From Desulfobacteraceae bacterium (GTDB taxonomy: Bacteria > Desulfobacterota > DSM-4660 > Desulfatiglandales > Desulfatiglandaceae), in NCBI GenBank assembly GCA_030642205.1, contig DAOWOF010000105.1:1-7771 (forward strand): DNA of 7,771 nt, read 5' to 3'. Below the pieces are notes generated by a model, which had not been told where the DNA came from, did no database searches, and saw nothing but the letters and a program-made list of their open reading frames with translations. Position numbers and translations under genes: made by a program. Within the stretch, counting starts at the first letter, position 1. Each line of letters begins with the position of its first letter. Shown here in pieces: positions 1 to 7,254 of this stretch.

Positions 1-2004
1 ACCGATTGGGGAATGGACTTTCCCATGTTGATGTACCCCGATCCTCCTACCACTCCTCTGGGAATTGGGAATCTGAAGAAAAATATCTTTCGCAATACGC
101 TGTATTATGGAAGGATGGTATCTCTGGATACAAGAGCAGCCTTGATCTCGGCCGAGTTCCTTCCCGAATCACTGAATTTTGATCTGATCTACGAAGCCAT
201 GGAGCAATTCAAGAAGGATAATGAAGATGTAAATACAGAAGTGTATATTGAAGGAGACAGCTACCTGTACGGCGTTATAGATCATTACATAACTCAGACG
301 ATGTGGATTTTTGCAGTTACTATTCTGATGATGTCTTTTTTGTCGTTTTGGTTTGCCAGGATGGCCAGATTGGTCTTTGTGCCATTGGCATCCATGCTTC
401 TTTGTGCCGTATGGGGTATTGGTTGTGCCGAATTAATGGGCTTCAATATTGATCCCATGGTACTGGTTATTCCTTTGTTGATCAGTGCCCGGGCATTGAG
501 CCATTCGATCCAGTTTGGCTGGAGGGTTAATGAGGAATTTATAAAGTGGGGTGATTCAAGGACTGCCTGTGAAAAGACGATTGTGGCCCTTCTCTATCCT
601 GGATTGGCAGGTGTTGTGACCGATGGGGTAGGGATCCTCTTGATAGCTTTAATTCCTGTACCCATTATGATGAAGATAGGTCTCATTTTCTTTGTATGGG
701 CAATGAGTGTTGTTCCTGTTGTATTAATATTTAACCCAATCATTTACAGCTATCTTCCTGCCTTGAAAAAGGCTGATGAATGGAGCAAAAGTCAAAGTAC
801 CCGTGCCCTTCAGACACAGCTTAATAATTTGGTATTTAACCTTGGAAAAGGCAAAAGGGCCTGGGGCGTCCTGGGCATCACTGTTGTTATCGCGATAATA
901 GTCGGTTATATTACTGTTGATCGACTGGAAATAGGAGATATTCAGCCCGGAACCCCATTTCTTAAAGAGCACTCCCGCTATAATCGTGATGTGAAAATTA
1001 TTAATACCTTTTTCCCTGGCCTGGTTGATCCATTTATGATTATTTGTGATGGCAAGAAATCAGAGGGTATCCTTTTCCCTGAGGTTATGGAAGATATGTC
1101 GAATATGCAATTTCGGCTTATGCAGATGCCTGAGGTTATGGGGACGCTTTCTATCGTAGACCTTATTCAGAATCTGAATATGAAACTGCATGAAGATGAC
1201 CCACGTTTTTATTTTGTGCCTGATACGAGCGCGGGTGTCTTTGCGCGACTTTTCATGTTAACCGGAGGTGGAGCCGAACCTGGGGATTTTGATCAATACT
1301 ATGATGATCTTTACGCGGGCAGCAATGTCGTCGCCTATTTGAAGGATCATACTGCCAAAACTCTTGACTCTGTGCAGGAACAATGCAGGAGTATTATTGC
1401 TGAGATGAAACGGCCCGAGCAGGTTCATGAATTCAGGCTGGCGATGGCCAGGGCAGGATCAGTAGCTGCTGTTAATGAGTCGGTTGAAAAGAACGAACAG
1501 CTCATAACCATCCTGGTGTTTTTATCAACGTTTATATTTTGTGCCATTTCTTTCCAGTCATTTATGGCAGGCTTTATACTGATTCTGCCGCTGGGATTTG
1601 CCAATCTTTTTTGTTTTGCCTATATGGCTGTATCAAATATTGGCCTCAATCTTCAAACTCTGCCTGTATCAGCCATAGCCGTGGGCGTCGGGGTCGACTA
1701 CGGTGTTTATTTGATAGAGAGAATCAGGGATGAATACAGTCAGGTTGGAGATATGGAAAAAGCAATAAATAATACCCTTATTACTACAGGTCATGCCCTG
1801 ACCGTAACGGGTTTAATTATGGTGATGGGTGTTATTTTCTGGAATTGGTCAACAATAAAATTCCAGGCTGATATGGGTCTTTTCTTGTCTATCGTAACCC
1901 TATTGCATATTATAGGGACTCTTTTTATTATCCCGGCTTTGGTCAGGGTTATTAATCCAAGTTTTATCTTGAAGTCTTATAAAGGAAAGGAGGTGACAAC
2001 TTAG
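1..2004 (+). CDS. RND-superfamily transporter, MMPL type (5' end missing)
   Basis: Inner-membrane proton-driven transporter of the MMPL/RND superfamily, probably exporting a hydrophobic substrate. The frame is open to base 1 (TDWG precedes the Met at 13), so the true start lies upstream. Numbering from that Met, helices are visible at about 97-115, 119-140, 148-169, 193-215, 219-246, 285-302, 497-516, 518-540, 549-568, 593-611 and 620-645. That fits the 12-helix fold lacking TM1 and most of the first periplasmic loop, roughly 150-200 residues. The second large periplasmic loop spans about 303-495. TM10 carries the family motif GVGVDYGVYLIERIRDEY, with D562-Y563 as the expected proton-relay pair; TM4 instead reads ISARALSHSIQFG, with no Asp. 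It lies upstream of a DUF1302 outer-membrane gene, a recurrent pairing. Family assignment is firm; the substrate is unknown. Confidence 0.93.
   Translation, partial: TDWGMDFPMLMYPDPPTTPLGIGNLKKNIFRNTLYYGRMVSLDTRAALISAEFLPESLNFDLIYEAMEQFKKDNEDVNTEVYIEGDSYLYGVIDHYITQTMWIFAVTILMMSFLSFWFARMARLVFVPLASMLLCAVWGIGCAELMGFNIDPMVLVIPLLISARALSHSIQFGWRVNEEFIKWGDSRTACEKTIVALLYPGLAGVVTDGVGILLIALIPVPIMMKIGLIFFVWAMSVVPVVLIFNPIIYSYLPALKKADEWSKSQSTRALQTQLNNLVFNLGKGKRAWGVLGITVVIAIIVGYITVDRLEIGDIQPGTPFLKEHSRYNRDVKIINTFFPGLVDPFMIICDGKKSEGILFPEVMEDMSNMQFRLMQMPEVMGTLSIVDLIQNLNMKLHEDDPRFYFVPDTSAGVFARLFMLTGGGAEPGDFDQYYDDLYAGSNVVAYLKDHTAKTLDSVQEQCRSIIAEMKRPEQVHEFRLAMARAGSVAAVNESVEKNEQLITILVFLSTFIFCAISFQSFMAGFILILPLGFANLFCFAYMAVSNIGLNLQTLPVSAIAVGVGVDYGVYLIERIRDEYSQVGDMEKAINNTLITTGHALTVTGLIMVMGVIFWNWSTIKFQADMGLFLSIVTLLHIIGTLFIIPALVRVINPSFILKSYKGKEVTT
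1986..1996 (+). promoter_or_regulatory. Strong Shine-Dalgarno sequence without a start codon
   Basis: AAAGGAGGTGA matches the complement of the usual bacterial 16S rRNA 3' end over 11 bases. It overlaps the last codons of the RND gene, where a ribosome binding site for a following gene would sit. No ATG, GTG or TTG occurs at normal spacing; the bases after it read CAACTTAGCC, containing the RND stop codon. Either it is chance within the Lys-Glu-Val-Thr-Thr tail, or the downstream gene it served has been lost. The match is seen directly; the interpretation is inference. Confidence 0.4.
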
Positions 2005-2065
2005 CCTTAATTATTATCTGTATTTAATTTAAAGATTAGAATGCGATGAAAATTTCTTGCATCAG

Positions 2066-2127
2066 AGGCAGTTACATAACGCTTAATATTGTCCCGTGAC
2101 AAGGATGGCTAAAAAGATAAACTGCCT
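2066..2127 (+). repeat. 8-base inverted repeat in the RND-DUF1302 gap
   Basis: AGGCAGTT (2066-2073) and AACTGCCT (2120-2127) are perfect reverse complements, 46 bases apart. The right arm also overlaps a competing short stem, CTGCC (2122-2126) with GGCAG (2136-2140), whose loop contains TATAAT. Two mutually exclusive stems could form in a transcript. No T-run follows either, so neither looks like an intrinsic terminator. The arms are short enough to arise by chance. Confidence 0.3.
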
Positions 2128-2191
2128 TATAATTTGGCAGAGGATGATTCTCTTAGCCTTATGCTCATGGGCAGTGCCTGAAGTTTTGTAA
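2105..2191 (+). other. 28-codon frame resembling an orphan signal peptide
   Basis: An ATG at 2105 opens a 28-codon frame ending at TAA 2189-2191. It begins MAKKINCLIIWQRMILLALC and continues SWAVPEVL: a basic start, a hydrophobic core and a small-residue stretch, like a Sec signal peptide or lipoprotein leader. The site LALC is not a good lipobox. AAGG touches the ATG with no spacing, so translation from it would be poor; an in-frame GTG at 2096 also lacks a convincing ribosome binding site. It may be the surviving N-terminus of a lost exported protein, a leader peptide, or chance. In related loci an outer-membrane lipoprotein-sorting (LolA-like) gene often accompanies RND and DUF1302 genes, which makes a remnant plausible but unproven. 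Confidence 0.2.
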
Positions 2192-2245
2192 TTGGCTCAT
2201 CATCAGAAATATTGAAGATCTTTTATTGTATGTCTAAACAAAAAA

Positions 2246-2253
2246 GGGAGGAG
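2246..2253 (+). promoter_or_regulatory. Ribosome binding site of the DUF1302 gene
   Basis: GGGAGGAG contains GGAGG at 2247-2251, leaving 7 bases before the ATG at 2259. This is close to optimal, fixes the start of the DUF1302 gene, and agrees with the signal peptide beginning at that Met. Confidence 0.85.
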
Positions 2254-2258
2254 TAATA

Positions 2259-3971
2259 ATGAGAGGTAAGTTTATTGTATATTTTTTTGCACTTTTGCTG
2301 GCCCCCCTCTTCATATTGACAGCTGCAACAGATTTGATAGCCTATGAAGTAGGCAAGATTGAATTACATGGGTATGTTGAAAACCAGACAGCTATTCGAT
2401 TAGAGGATCAGTACCGGAACCGTGGAAATGAGAAAGGAGATCTTGCTCGTTTCAGGTCTACCTTTGTTGTGGAAGCAGGAGTTGATTTGACTGATTCTGT
2501 AAAGGCAAATGCTATTTTCAAGGCCTATTACGAAGGTTCATGGGATATGGACAGCAATCTGATCCAGTCTCCCAAAGACAATAACAGGGATACTGTAATT
2601 GATGGCTATTCCATGTATAAGGATGTTCTTATAAGAGAATATTTTATTCGTAAATACTGGAAACATTCATCAATCAAAGTTGGAGCGCAGCAGATTGTAT
2701 GGGGAGAGTCTGATCTTTTAAGGATGTCTGATATCATTAACCCCCTTGATCTGGGCCACAGGATATTCCTGGAAGATTTTGAGAATGTAAGGATTCCTCT
2801 GCGAGCCATTGATTTCAGATATGAAATGCCTGGGCCAAACCGTTTTATGTTTGAGGCTGTGGTGGTTCCTGAAGATTTCAAGGTAATCAGAATTGCCTCA
2901 TCTGGCGGCAACTGGAACCCTCTTGCTTATCGTTTGCCTCTGGGTCTTACGGATAAATTCGCAGACACAATGGCGACTAGCTGGAGAGAGTATGAAAATC
3001 AGGGCCTCCGTAATCTTCAGGGAGGGATCAGGCTGAAAGCGATCTTTGGAGAGTGGGATTTAGGGGTCTTTGCTTATCACAAACGAGTTGAGGTTCCTGC
3101 TGTTGTGGTTGACAGGGAATTCCTCTTTTCAGGACCTTTTCTTGGTTTAGCGCCTGCCGCCCCTGGAGAGCCTGACTATACGTCCTTTTTGTCATCCTTT
3201 ATGGCGGACGCTGGAAAACCCAAAGGCGAATGGTCAAATATTGCAAGAATTTTCAGCGATAATGTTGATAATATTGTTGACATGAAATATCCCTGGATCA
3301 ACACTTTTGGCGTCTGTTTTAATGTACCGGAACACAGGACAGGGTCTATTATCCGTTTTGAAAGCGCCTTTATCCTCGATAATCCTATAACATATAATAA
3401 CCCTGATCCTTTACCTTCAGGGCTACTGCCAATGGTACCGGCATTTCCAGGGATCCTCGACCCAACCATTGTAAAGACCTTTGACCAGATAGTTGACTGG
3501 GCATGGCCCCAGACAGTGGAGTTTGAACTTCCGGCCTATGATTATAAGGAATCGGATGTCCTCCAATGTATGATTGGTTTTGACAGGCCAACATGGATCA
3601 AATTATTGAATCCTAATATGACCTGGTTTATTACCGGCCAGCTTTTCTATAAAAAGATCATGGATCATGATGCAACAATGCAGACAGGTATGGGCGAGGA
3701 CGGACATGGGGATCAGCAGTTAATGGCTACCCTTATTGCTCTGACTGAATACTATAATGGTTATGTTAATCCTGAAGTAGCCCTGATGTATGACTTTGAA
3801 TCCAAGACATGGCTAGCCAGGCCTCAGGTAAGATATCAGGCTACAGAGGACTTAAGTATAACTCTGGGCGGCCTCTGGATTGGCTGCAAGGATAGTAATG
3901 GATTAGCAGGTGATCTGGGTGGATTTGCCAAGGATGATGAGGCATATTTACACCTAAGGTATACATTCTAA
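2259..3971 (+). CDS. DUF1302-family outer-membrane beta-barrel protein
   Basis: Predicted outer-membrane protein of the DUF1302 family (PF06980), 570 residues, a usual length for the group. Residues 1-28 form a Sec signal peptide (Arg/Lys start, hydrophobic core 5-23), cleaved probably near A23 or A28. The mature part opens with an amphipathic strand at 33-47 (KIELHGYVENQTAIRLED region), as usual in the family. The most diagnostic block is 141-207: VGAQQIVWGESD, then INPLDL, then EDFENVRIPL and VVPEDF. Alternating strand patterns run to the end, and the last residues, LHLRYTF, are a classical outer-membrane beta-signal with terminal Phe. It follows an MMPL/RND gene, suggesting an outer-membrane partner or receiver for the transported hydrophobic compound. 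That role is inferred from recurring context; biochemical function is largely unknown for the family. A hairpin lies 39 bases after its stop. Confidence 0.9.
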   Translation: MRGKFIVYFFALLLAPLFILTAATDLIAYEVGKIELHGYVENQTAIRLEDQYRNRGNEKGDLARFRSTFVVEAGVDLTDSVKANAIFKAYYEGSWDMDSNLIQSPKDNNRDTVIDGYSMYKDVLIREYFIRKYWKHSSIKVGAQQIVWGESDLLRMSDIINPLDLGHRIFLEDFENVRIPLRAIDFRYEMPGPNRFMFEAVVVPEDFKVIRIASSGGNWNPLAYRLPLGLTDKFADTMATSWREYENQGLRNLQGGIRLKAIFGEWDLGVFAYHKRVEVPAVVVDREFLFSGPFLGLAPAAPGEPDYTSFLSSFMADAGKPKGEWSNIARIFSDNVDNIVDMKYPWINTFGVCFNVPEHRTGSIIRFESAFILDNPITYNNPDPLPSGLLPMVPAFPGILDPTIVKTFDQIVDWAWPQTVEFELPAYDYKESDVLQCMIGFDRPTWIKLLNPNMTWFITGQLFYKKIMDHDATMQTGMGEDGHGDQQLMATLIALTEYYNGYVNPEVALMYDFESKTWLARPQVRYQATEDLSITLGGLWIGCKDSNGLAGDLGGFAKDDEAYLHLRYTF

Positions 3972-4010
3972 TCAAAAACATTATTGTAATTTTTAATTAT
4001 ATGTAAATTG

Positions 4011-4058
4011 TTTTACAGGAATGGGCAGGGCTGGCCCTGTTCCATTCCTGTAAAATTT
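4011..4058 (+). terminator. Long perfect hairpin, probable intrinsic terminator
   Basis: TTTTACAGGAATGG (4011-4024) pairs perfectly with CCATTCCTGTAAAA (4042-4055). Inside it CAGGGC (4026-4031) pairs with GCCCTG (4034-4039), with only a G and TT unpaired or wobbling between the two stems. The whole is a 45-base hairpin just after the DUF1302 gene. Only TTT follows on the + strand, so the T-tract is weak. Because the stem foot is TTTT/AAAA, the structure is almost symmetric. It most likely ends the RND-DUF1302 transcript or protects its 3' end, and separates it from the ABC operon. Confidence 0.75.
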
Positions 4059-4063
4059 GAGTC

Positions 4064-4093
4064 CTGACAATTTCCATCTATTAAAAATAGATT
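4064..4093 (+). promoter_or_regulatory. Candidate sigma-70 promoter for the ABC operon
   Basis: CTGACA (4064-4069, five of six to TTGACA) and TAGATT (4088-4093, four of six to TATAAT) lie 18 bases apart, just after the hairpin and about 85 bases before the first ABC gene. An alternative overlapping pair is TTGAGT (4057-4062) with TATTAA (4079-4084) at 16 bases. The region is AT-rich, so such matches are cheap. That a promoter lies in this gap is likely; which hexamers are used is uncertain. Confidence 0.3.
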
Positions 4094-4178
4094 TTATTAA
4101 TTTGTTAAGTCCTGCAAATATTTTCTTGTTCGTGGAAGTACACTGGATATTAAATCAACATCTTTAAGGAAAACAGGC

Positions 4179-5123
4179 ATGATTGAGGTAAAATCTGTCA
4201 GTAAAATTTTTGGCTCTGTAGTTGCTTTAAATAATGTTAGTTTTAAAGCTGAGCATGGAGATATCATTGGTTTACTAGGGCCAAATGGCGCGGGTAAGAG
4301 TACCCTGATGCGAATTTTGACATGCTATTTTGCGCCTACAATGGGCTGGGTCAAAATTGATGGTCTGAATGTTGAAAAGGAAGCCATTAAGATAAAGAAA
4401 AAAATAGGATATTTCCCAGAGGAAATAGATATCTATCCTGATATGAGAGTTATGGAATTCCTTGATTTTGCTGCCAATCTAAAAGGAATTAACAAGGCCG
4501 ATAAAAAACAAACTCTGGACCAAATAGTAGAGTCCTGCGGCCTTGGTGATGTGAGAAGACGAATAATTGGCAATTTATCAAAGGGGTATCGACGTAGAGT
4601 AGGATTGTCCCAAGCCTTGTTAAACGATCCACAACTCCTTTTACTGGATGAGCCGACTATTGGGCTGGATCCTCCTCAAGTACTTGAAACGCGTAAATTA
4701 ATAAAGGGGTTAACAGGTAAAAGGACCGTTATTATAAGTACCCATATCCTGCCGGAAGTAACTCAAATGTGTAATAAAGTCGTAATTTTAAATAAAGGCA
4801 ATGTTATACTGGAAGACAATGCTGAAAGGCTTGAAATGGGATTGTCTATGGGGATGAATAGATTACACGCCAGGATTGAATGTCCTGAGAACCACTTGAT
4901 TGATATTTTAAAAAAAGTGCCTGATTTCAAGGATGCTCAATTGATCGAGACTATTAATCCCAGGTGTTTTGAAGTAATGATTGAGGCAGAAGTGGAAACT
5001 GATATCCCAAAGGCGCTTTGTGATCTGGCATTTAGTAAAAAATGGGTCTTAAGGGAGATACGGCCAGATTCATCAAGCCTTGAAGAGAATTTTATGGAAA
5101 TCCTAACCAAGGAGAGGTCTTAG
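4179..5123 (+). CDS. ABC transporter ATP-binding protein, GldA type
   Basis: Cytoplasmic ATPase of an ABC-2 exporter-type system, 314 residues. Walker A is GPNGAGKS at 34-41. The Q-loop position holds E81 (GYFPEEIDIYP). The signature is LSKGYRRRVGLSQAL from 133. Walker B is LLLLDEPT at 153-160 with catalytic E158, the D-loop is GLDP at 162-165, and the switch His is H189 (ISTHI). All catalytic motifs are intact. Residues about 225-314 form the C-terminal extension typical of ABC-2 ATPases, ending in the characteristic SLEENFMEIL segment. The signature motif and neighbours place it in the GldA-like group. AAGGA at 4166-4170, 8 bases before ATG, supports the start. It is the first gene of a four-gene operon and would drive the permease starting 2 bases after its stop. 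Substrate unknown; a gliding role is not implied. Confidence 0.93.
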   Translation: MIEVKSVSKIFGSVVALNNVSFKAEHGDIIGLLGPNGAGKSTLMRILTCYFAPTMGWVKIDGLNVEKEAIKIKKKIGYFPEEIDIYPDMRVMEFLDFAANLKGINKADKKQTLDQIVESCGLGDVRRRIIGNLSKGYRRRVGLSQALLNDPQLLLLDEPTIGLDPPQVLETRKLIKGLTGKRTVIISTHILPEVTQMCNKVVILNKGNVILEDNAERLEMGLSMGMNRLHARIECPENHLIDILKKVPDFKDAQLIETINPRCFEVMIEAEVETDIPKALCDLAFSKKWVLREIRPDSSSLEENFMEILTKERS

Positions 5124-5125
5124 GG

Positions 5126-5872
5126 ATGAATATATTAACTATAATGAAAAAAGAGTTACTAGCCTATATATTGTCTCCAACCATATATGCCGTAATAACC
5201 ATATTTATGGTACTGTCCTCATATTTTTTTTATACTGATCTCAGCTTTTATAATACAATGAATGTAGCAGGGACTTCAAACCCTGTTGAAGGGCTATTCC
5301 AGTTTTATTTTAATGATTTGAGATTTATTCTAATGCTCATAATGCCCTTCCTTACCATGCGGCTTCTGTCTGAGGAAAAAAAACAGAAGACATTCGAGCT
5401 TCTTTGCAGTTATCCTATTCGTGATTCCGAGATACTGGCCGGGAAGTTTTTATCCTGTTTTCTGGTTTATCTGTTTATGATTTTTCTTACACTGATAAAC
5501 GTTATCTATATATGTCTGCAATGGGGGTTTGAAGGATTCCAGCCCTTACTTGCCGGCTATCTTGGCCTGGGTCTATTGGGACTTTGTCTGATATCATGTG
5601 GTTTATTCATCTCTTCTTTAACTGAAAAACAAATTGTTGCAGGAATGGGAACCTTAGGCATCTTTGTCCTATTCTGGTTTTTGACCTGGAATGAGATGAT
5701 GGCAGGTGAAAAATTAATTAATTTTCTTACCAGATTATCGCTGTTTGACAGGCTTGAATTTTTCTTCAAAGGAGTAATTGATACACAGGATATAGTCTTT
5801 TTTTCCATTTTTATTATAATATTTATTTGTTTTACTCTCTTTTCTATGAAGTCCCGAAAACTTGAGGTTTAA
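5126..5872 (+). CDS. ABC-2 transporter permease, GldF type
   Basis: Integral membrane subunit of the ABC-2 system, 248 residues, the normal length for GldF-like permeases. Six hydrophobic segments are visible at about 15-35, 62-80, 108-131, 139-163, 168-188 and 222-240. After the second comes the family's cytoplasmic coupling region, MRLLSEEKKQKTFELLCSYP (78-97), then IRDSEILAGKF; this charged EEK..KTFELL segment is diagnostic for the ABC-2 group. The start is supported by GAGG at 5114-5117, 8 bases before the ATG, with the ribosome binding site lying inside the end of the ATPase gene. The 2-base gaps on both sides imply co-translation with the ATPase and the GldG-like gene. It probably dimerises in the inner membrane with two ATPase subunits. 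Family call firm, cargo unknown. Confidence 0.9.
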   Translation: MNILTIMKKELLAYILSPTIYAVITIFMVLSSYFFYTDLSFYNTMNVAGTSNPVEGLFQFYFNDLRFILMLIMPFLTMRLLSEEKKQKTFELLCSYPIRDSEILAGKFLSCFLVYLFMIFLTLINVIYICLQWGFEGFQPLLAGYLGLGLLGLCLISCGLFISSLTEKQIVAGMGTLGIFVLFWFLTWNEMMAGEKLINFLTRLSLFDRLEFFFKGVIDTQDIVFFSIFIIIFICFTLFSMKSRKLEV

Positions 5873-5874
5873 GG

Positions 5875-7254
5875 ATGAAATTTAATAGTAAATATATTGA
5901 TAGACCCGTTAAATATTGGGCTACCGTTATAGTGTCAACTCTTCTGCTCATTGGAATTGCTGTTAGTTTAGAAGTCCTGTCGTATACGAATAATTACAGG
6001 ATTGATTTAACACCGGAACAGCATTTCACCATTTCTGATCAATCGATTAAAATCCTTAAGCTGCTTGAAAAAGACATTACTTTTACAGCCTTTTATCAGA
6101 GAGGTGACAGAAAAGAATACAATAATTTTTTTCGTCTGTTATCCAATCATTCAAAGCATATTAAATATAGGTTAATTGATCTTGATCGTTTTCCTGGCCA
6201 GGCCAAGTTACACGGGGTCACAACCTCAGGGCAAACAATATCGGAATATCAAGGCCGCAAAGAGATGGATGTTCATCCAACAGAAGAAAATATAATAAAT
6301 ACTATCTTGAAATTTATCAAAGATATCAGAAGAGAGTTATATTTTACCACCGGTCATGATGAAAAACGGGAAAGAGGTCAATATCTCGATATTTCGCAGC
6401 AATTGAAATATGAAGGATGGTCAATCAATACTCTCAATCTTGCAACTGATAATATTCCTGCTGTGGATAACACCCTTATTTTAATCCCTGGGCCTAAAAA
6501 GGATTTTTTCGATCATGAATTAAATGAATTAAGCAAATACTTAAAACAAGGTGGCAAAATAGTTGTCCTGCTGGAACCTTATACCAAGCTTCCAAATCTA
6601 ATGAAATTTTTGAAAAAATATAGAATCCTTACAGGCCAGGGCATCATTATTGATCTTGAAAATAAACTGCTTGCTGGTGATTATTTAGCTCCTTTAATAC
6701 CTTTTTATGCTAATTCACCCATAACAAAATACTTGAAAACTCCTTCGATCTTTCCAACTGCCATGCCAATTTTCATCGACAAAAAAGTCAATGATGATAG
6801 TTCAATTGCTTTTCTGGCCAAAACATCAGATGCAAGCTGGGCGAAAATTAATCAGGAGGATGTTAAAAGAGGAGATATTGATTTTGTAAAAGCAACGGAT
6901 AAAAAAGGCCCTTTAACCGTAGCTGTAATGGTAATGTGGACACATAAGGACGATAAAGATGAAAATGAAGAGGAAGTATTAGATGGGGCACTGGTATGTT
7001 TTAGCGACTCAGATTTTATCCAGAATCAATATGTTGAAATGATGGGAAATAAGGATCTTTTCCTTAACACCTTGAATTTTTTAAATCAGGAGAAAGACCT
7101 GATTTCTATAAGGACAAAAAAATATGAATTTCCATTTCATCATATGACGGATGCTCAAGGACGAATGGCGTTTATAACACTGGTAGTAATAATGCCATTG
7201 TTTTTTATAATAACGGGAATAATAATATTTGTGTATAGAAAATGGCGTGGATAA
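5875..7254 (+). CDS. GldG-type ABC-transporter auxiliary protein
   Basis: Membrane-anchored auxiliary subunit of the ABC-2 system, 459 residues, of the GldG / ABC_transp_aux group (PF09822). A single N-terminal helix spans about 16-36, a large extracytoplasmic region 37-429, and a C-terminal helix 431-454, followed by YRKWRG in the cytoplasm. The block after TM1, YRIDLTPEQHFTISDQSIKI (41-60), is the family hallmark. Other family-like segments are TGHDEK (159-164), LILIPGPKKDF (201-211), GGKIVVLLEP (226-235) and FSDSDFIQNQ (376-385). The middle has a Rossmann-like alternation of strands and helices but no catalytic motif I can name. GAGG at 5864-5867, 7 bases before the ATG, supports the start. 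The acidic run DDKDENEEE at 359-367 looks like a surface loop. Likely a periplasmic partner of the permease; mechanism unknown. Confidence 0.88.
   Translation: MKFNSKYIDRPVKYWATVIVSTLLLIGIAVSLEVLSYTNNYRIDLTPEQHFTISDQSIKILKLLEKDITFTAFYQRGDRKEYNNFFRLLSNHSKHIKYRLIDLDRFPGQAKLHGVTTSGQTISEYQGRKEMDVHPTEENIINTILKFIKDIRRELYFTTGHDEKRERGQYLDISQQLKYEGWSINTLNLATDNIPAVDNTLILIPGPKKDFFDHELNELSKYLKQGGKIVVLLEPYTKLPNLMKFLKKYRILTGQGIIIDLENKLLAGDYLAPLIPFYANSPITKYLKTPSIFPTAMPIFIDKKVNDDSSIAFLAKTSDASWAKINQEDVKRGDIDFVKATDKKGPLTVAVMVMWTHKDDKDENEEEVLDGALVCFSDSDFIQNQYVEMMGNKDLFLNTLNFLNQEKDLISIRTKKYEFPFHHMTDAQGRMAFITLVVIMPLFFIITGIIIFVYRKWRG

Noticed and set aside
13..15. ATG at 13 as the start of the RND gene
   Set aside because: The frame is open upstream to base 1, no ribosome binding site precedes it, and a start here would remove TM1 and most of the first periplasmic loop. 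The gene is cut by the window edge.
724..972. Antisense frame inside the RND gene
   Set aside because: It lies wholly within a well-supported gene on the other strand and shows no family features. The same reasoning removes antisense frames at 2606-2911, 3176-3469, 3385-3594, 5557-5808 and 7205-7417.
1539..1733. 64-codon + strand frame overlapping the RND gene
   Set aside because: It is out of frame within the conserved TM8-TM10 region of the transporter, with no ribosome binding site and no recognisable domain.
2046..2099. 17-codon frame beginning MKISCIRGSY
   Set aside because: No ribosome binding site, no hydrophobic core and no family resemblance; it is too short to separate from chance.
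2128..2133. TATAAT as a -10 box for the DUF1302 gene
   Set aside because: The hexamer is perfect, but the bases at 17-base spacing (ATGGCT) do not resemble a -35 element, and it sits inside the signal-peptide-like frame. Possible, but not supported enough to list.
4259..4630. Altered Q-loop (E81) and signature (R139 for the usual Gln) as signs of a defective ATPase
   Set aside because: Glu at this Q-loop position (as in GYxPE) is common in ABC-2 exporter ATPases, and Walker A, Walker B, D-loop and switch His are all intact.
4179..7254. Gliding-motility function for the GldA/F/G-like genes
   Set aside because: The names come from Flavobacterium homologues. GldA/F/G-like cassettes are widespread in non-gliding bacteria, and no other gliding gene is present here.
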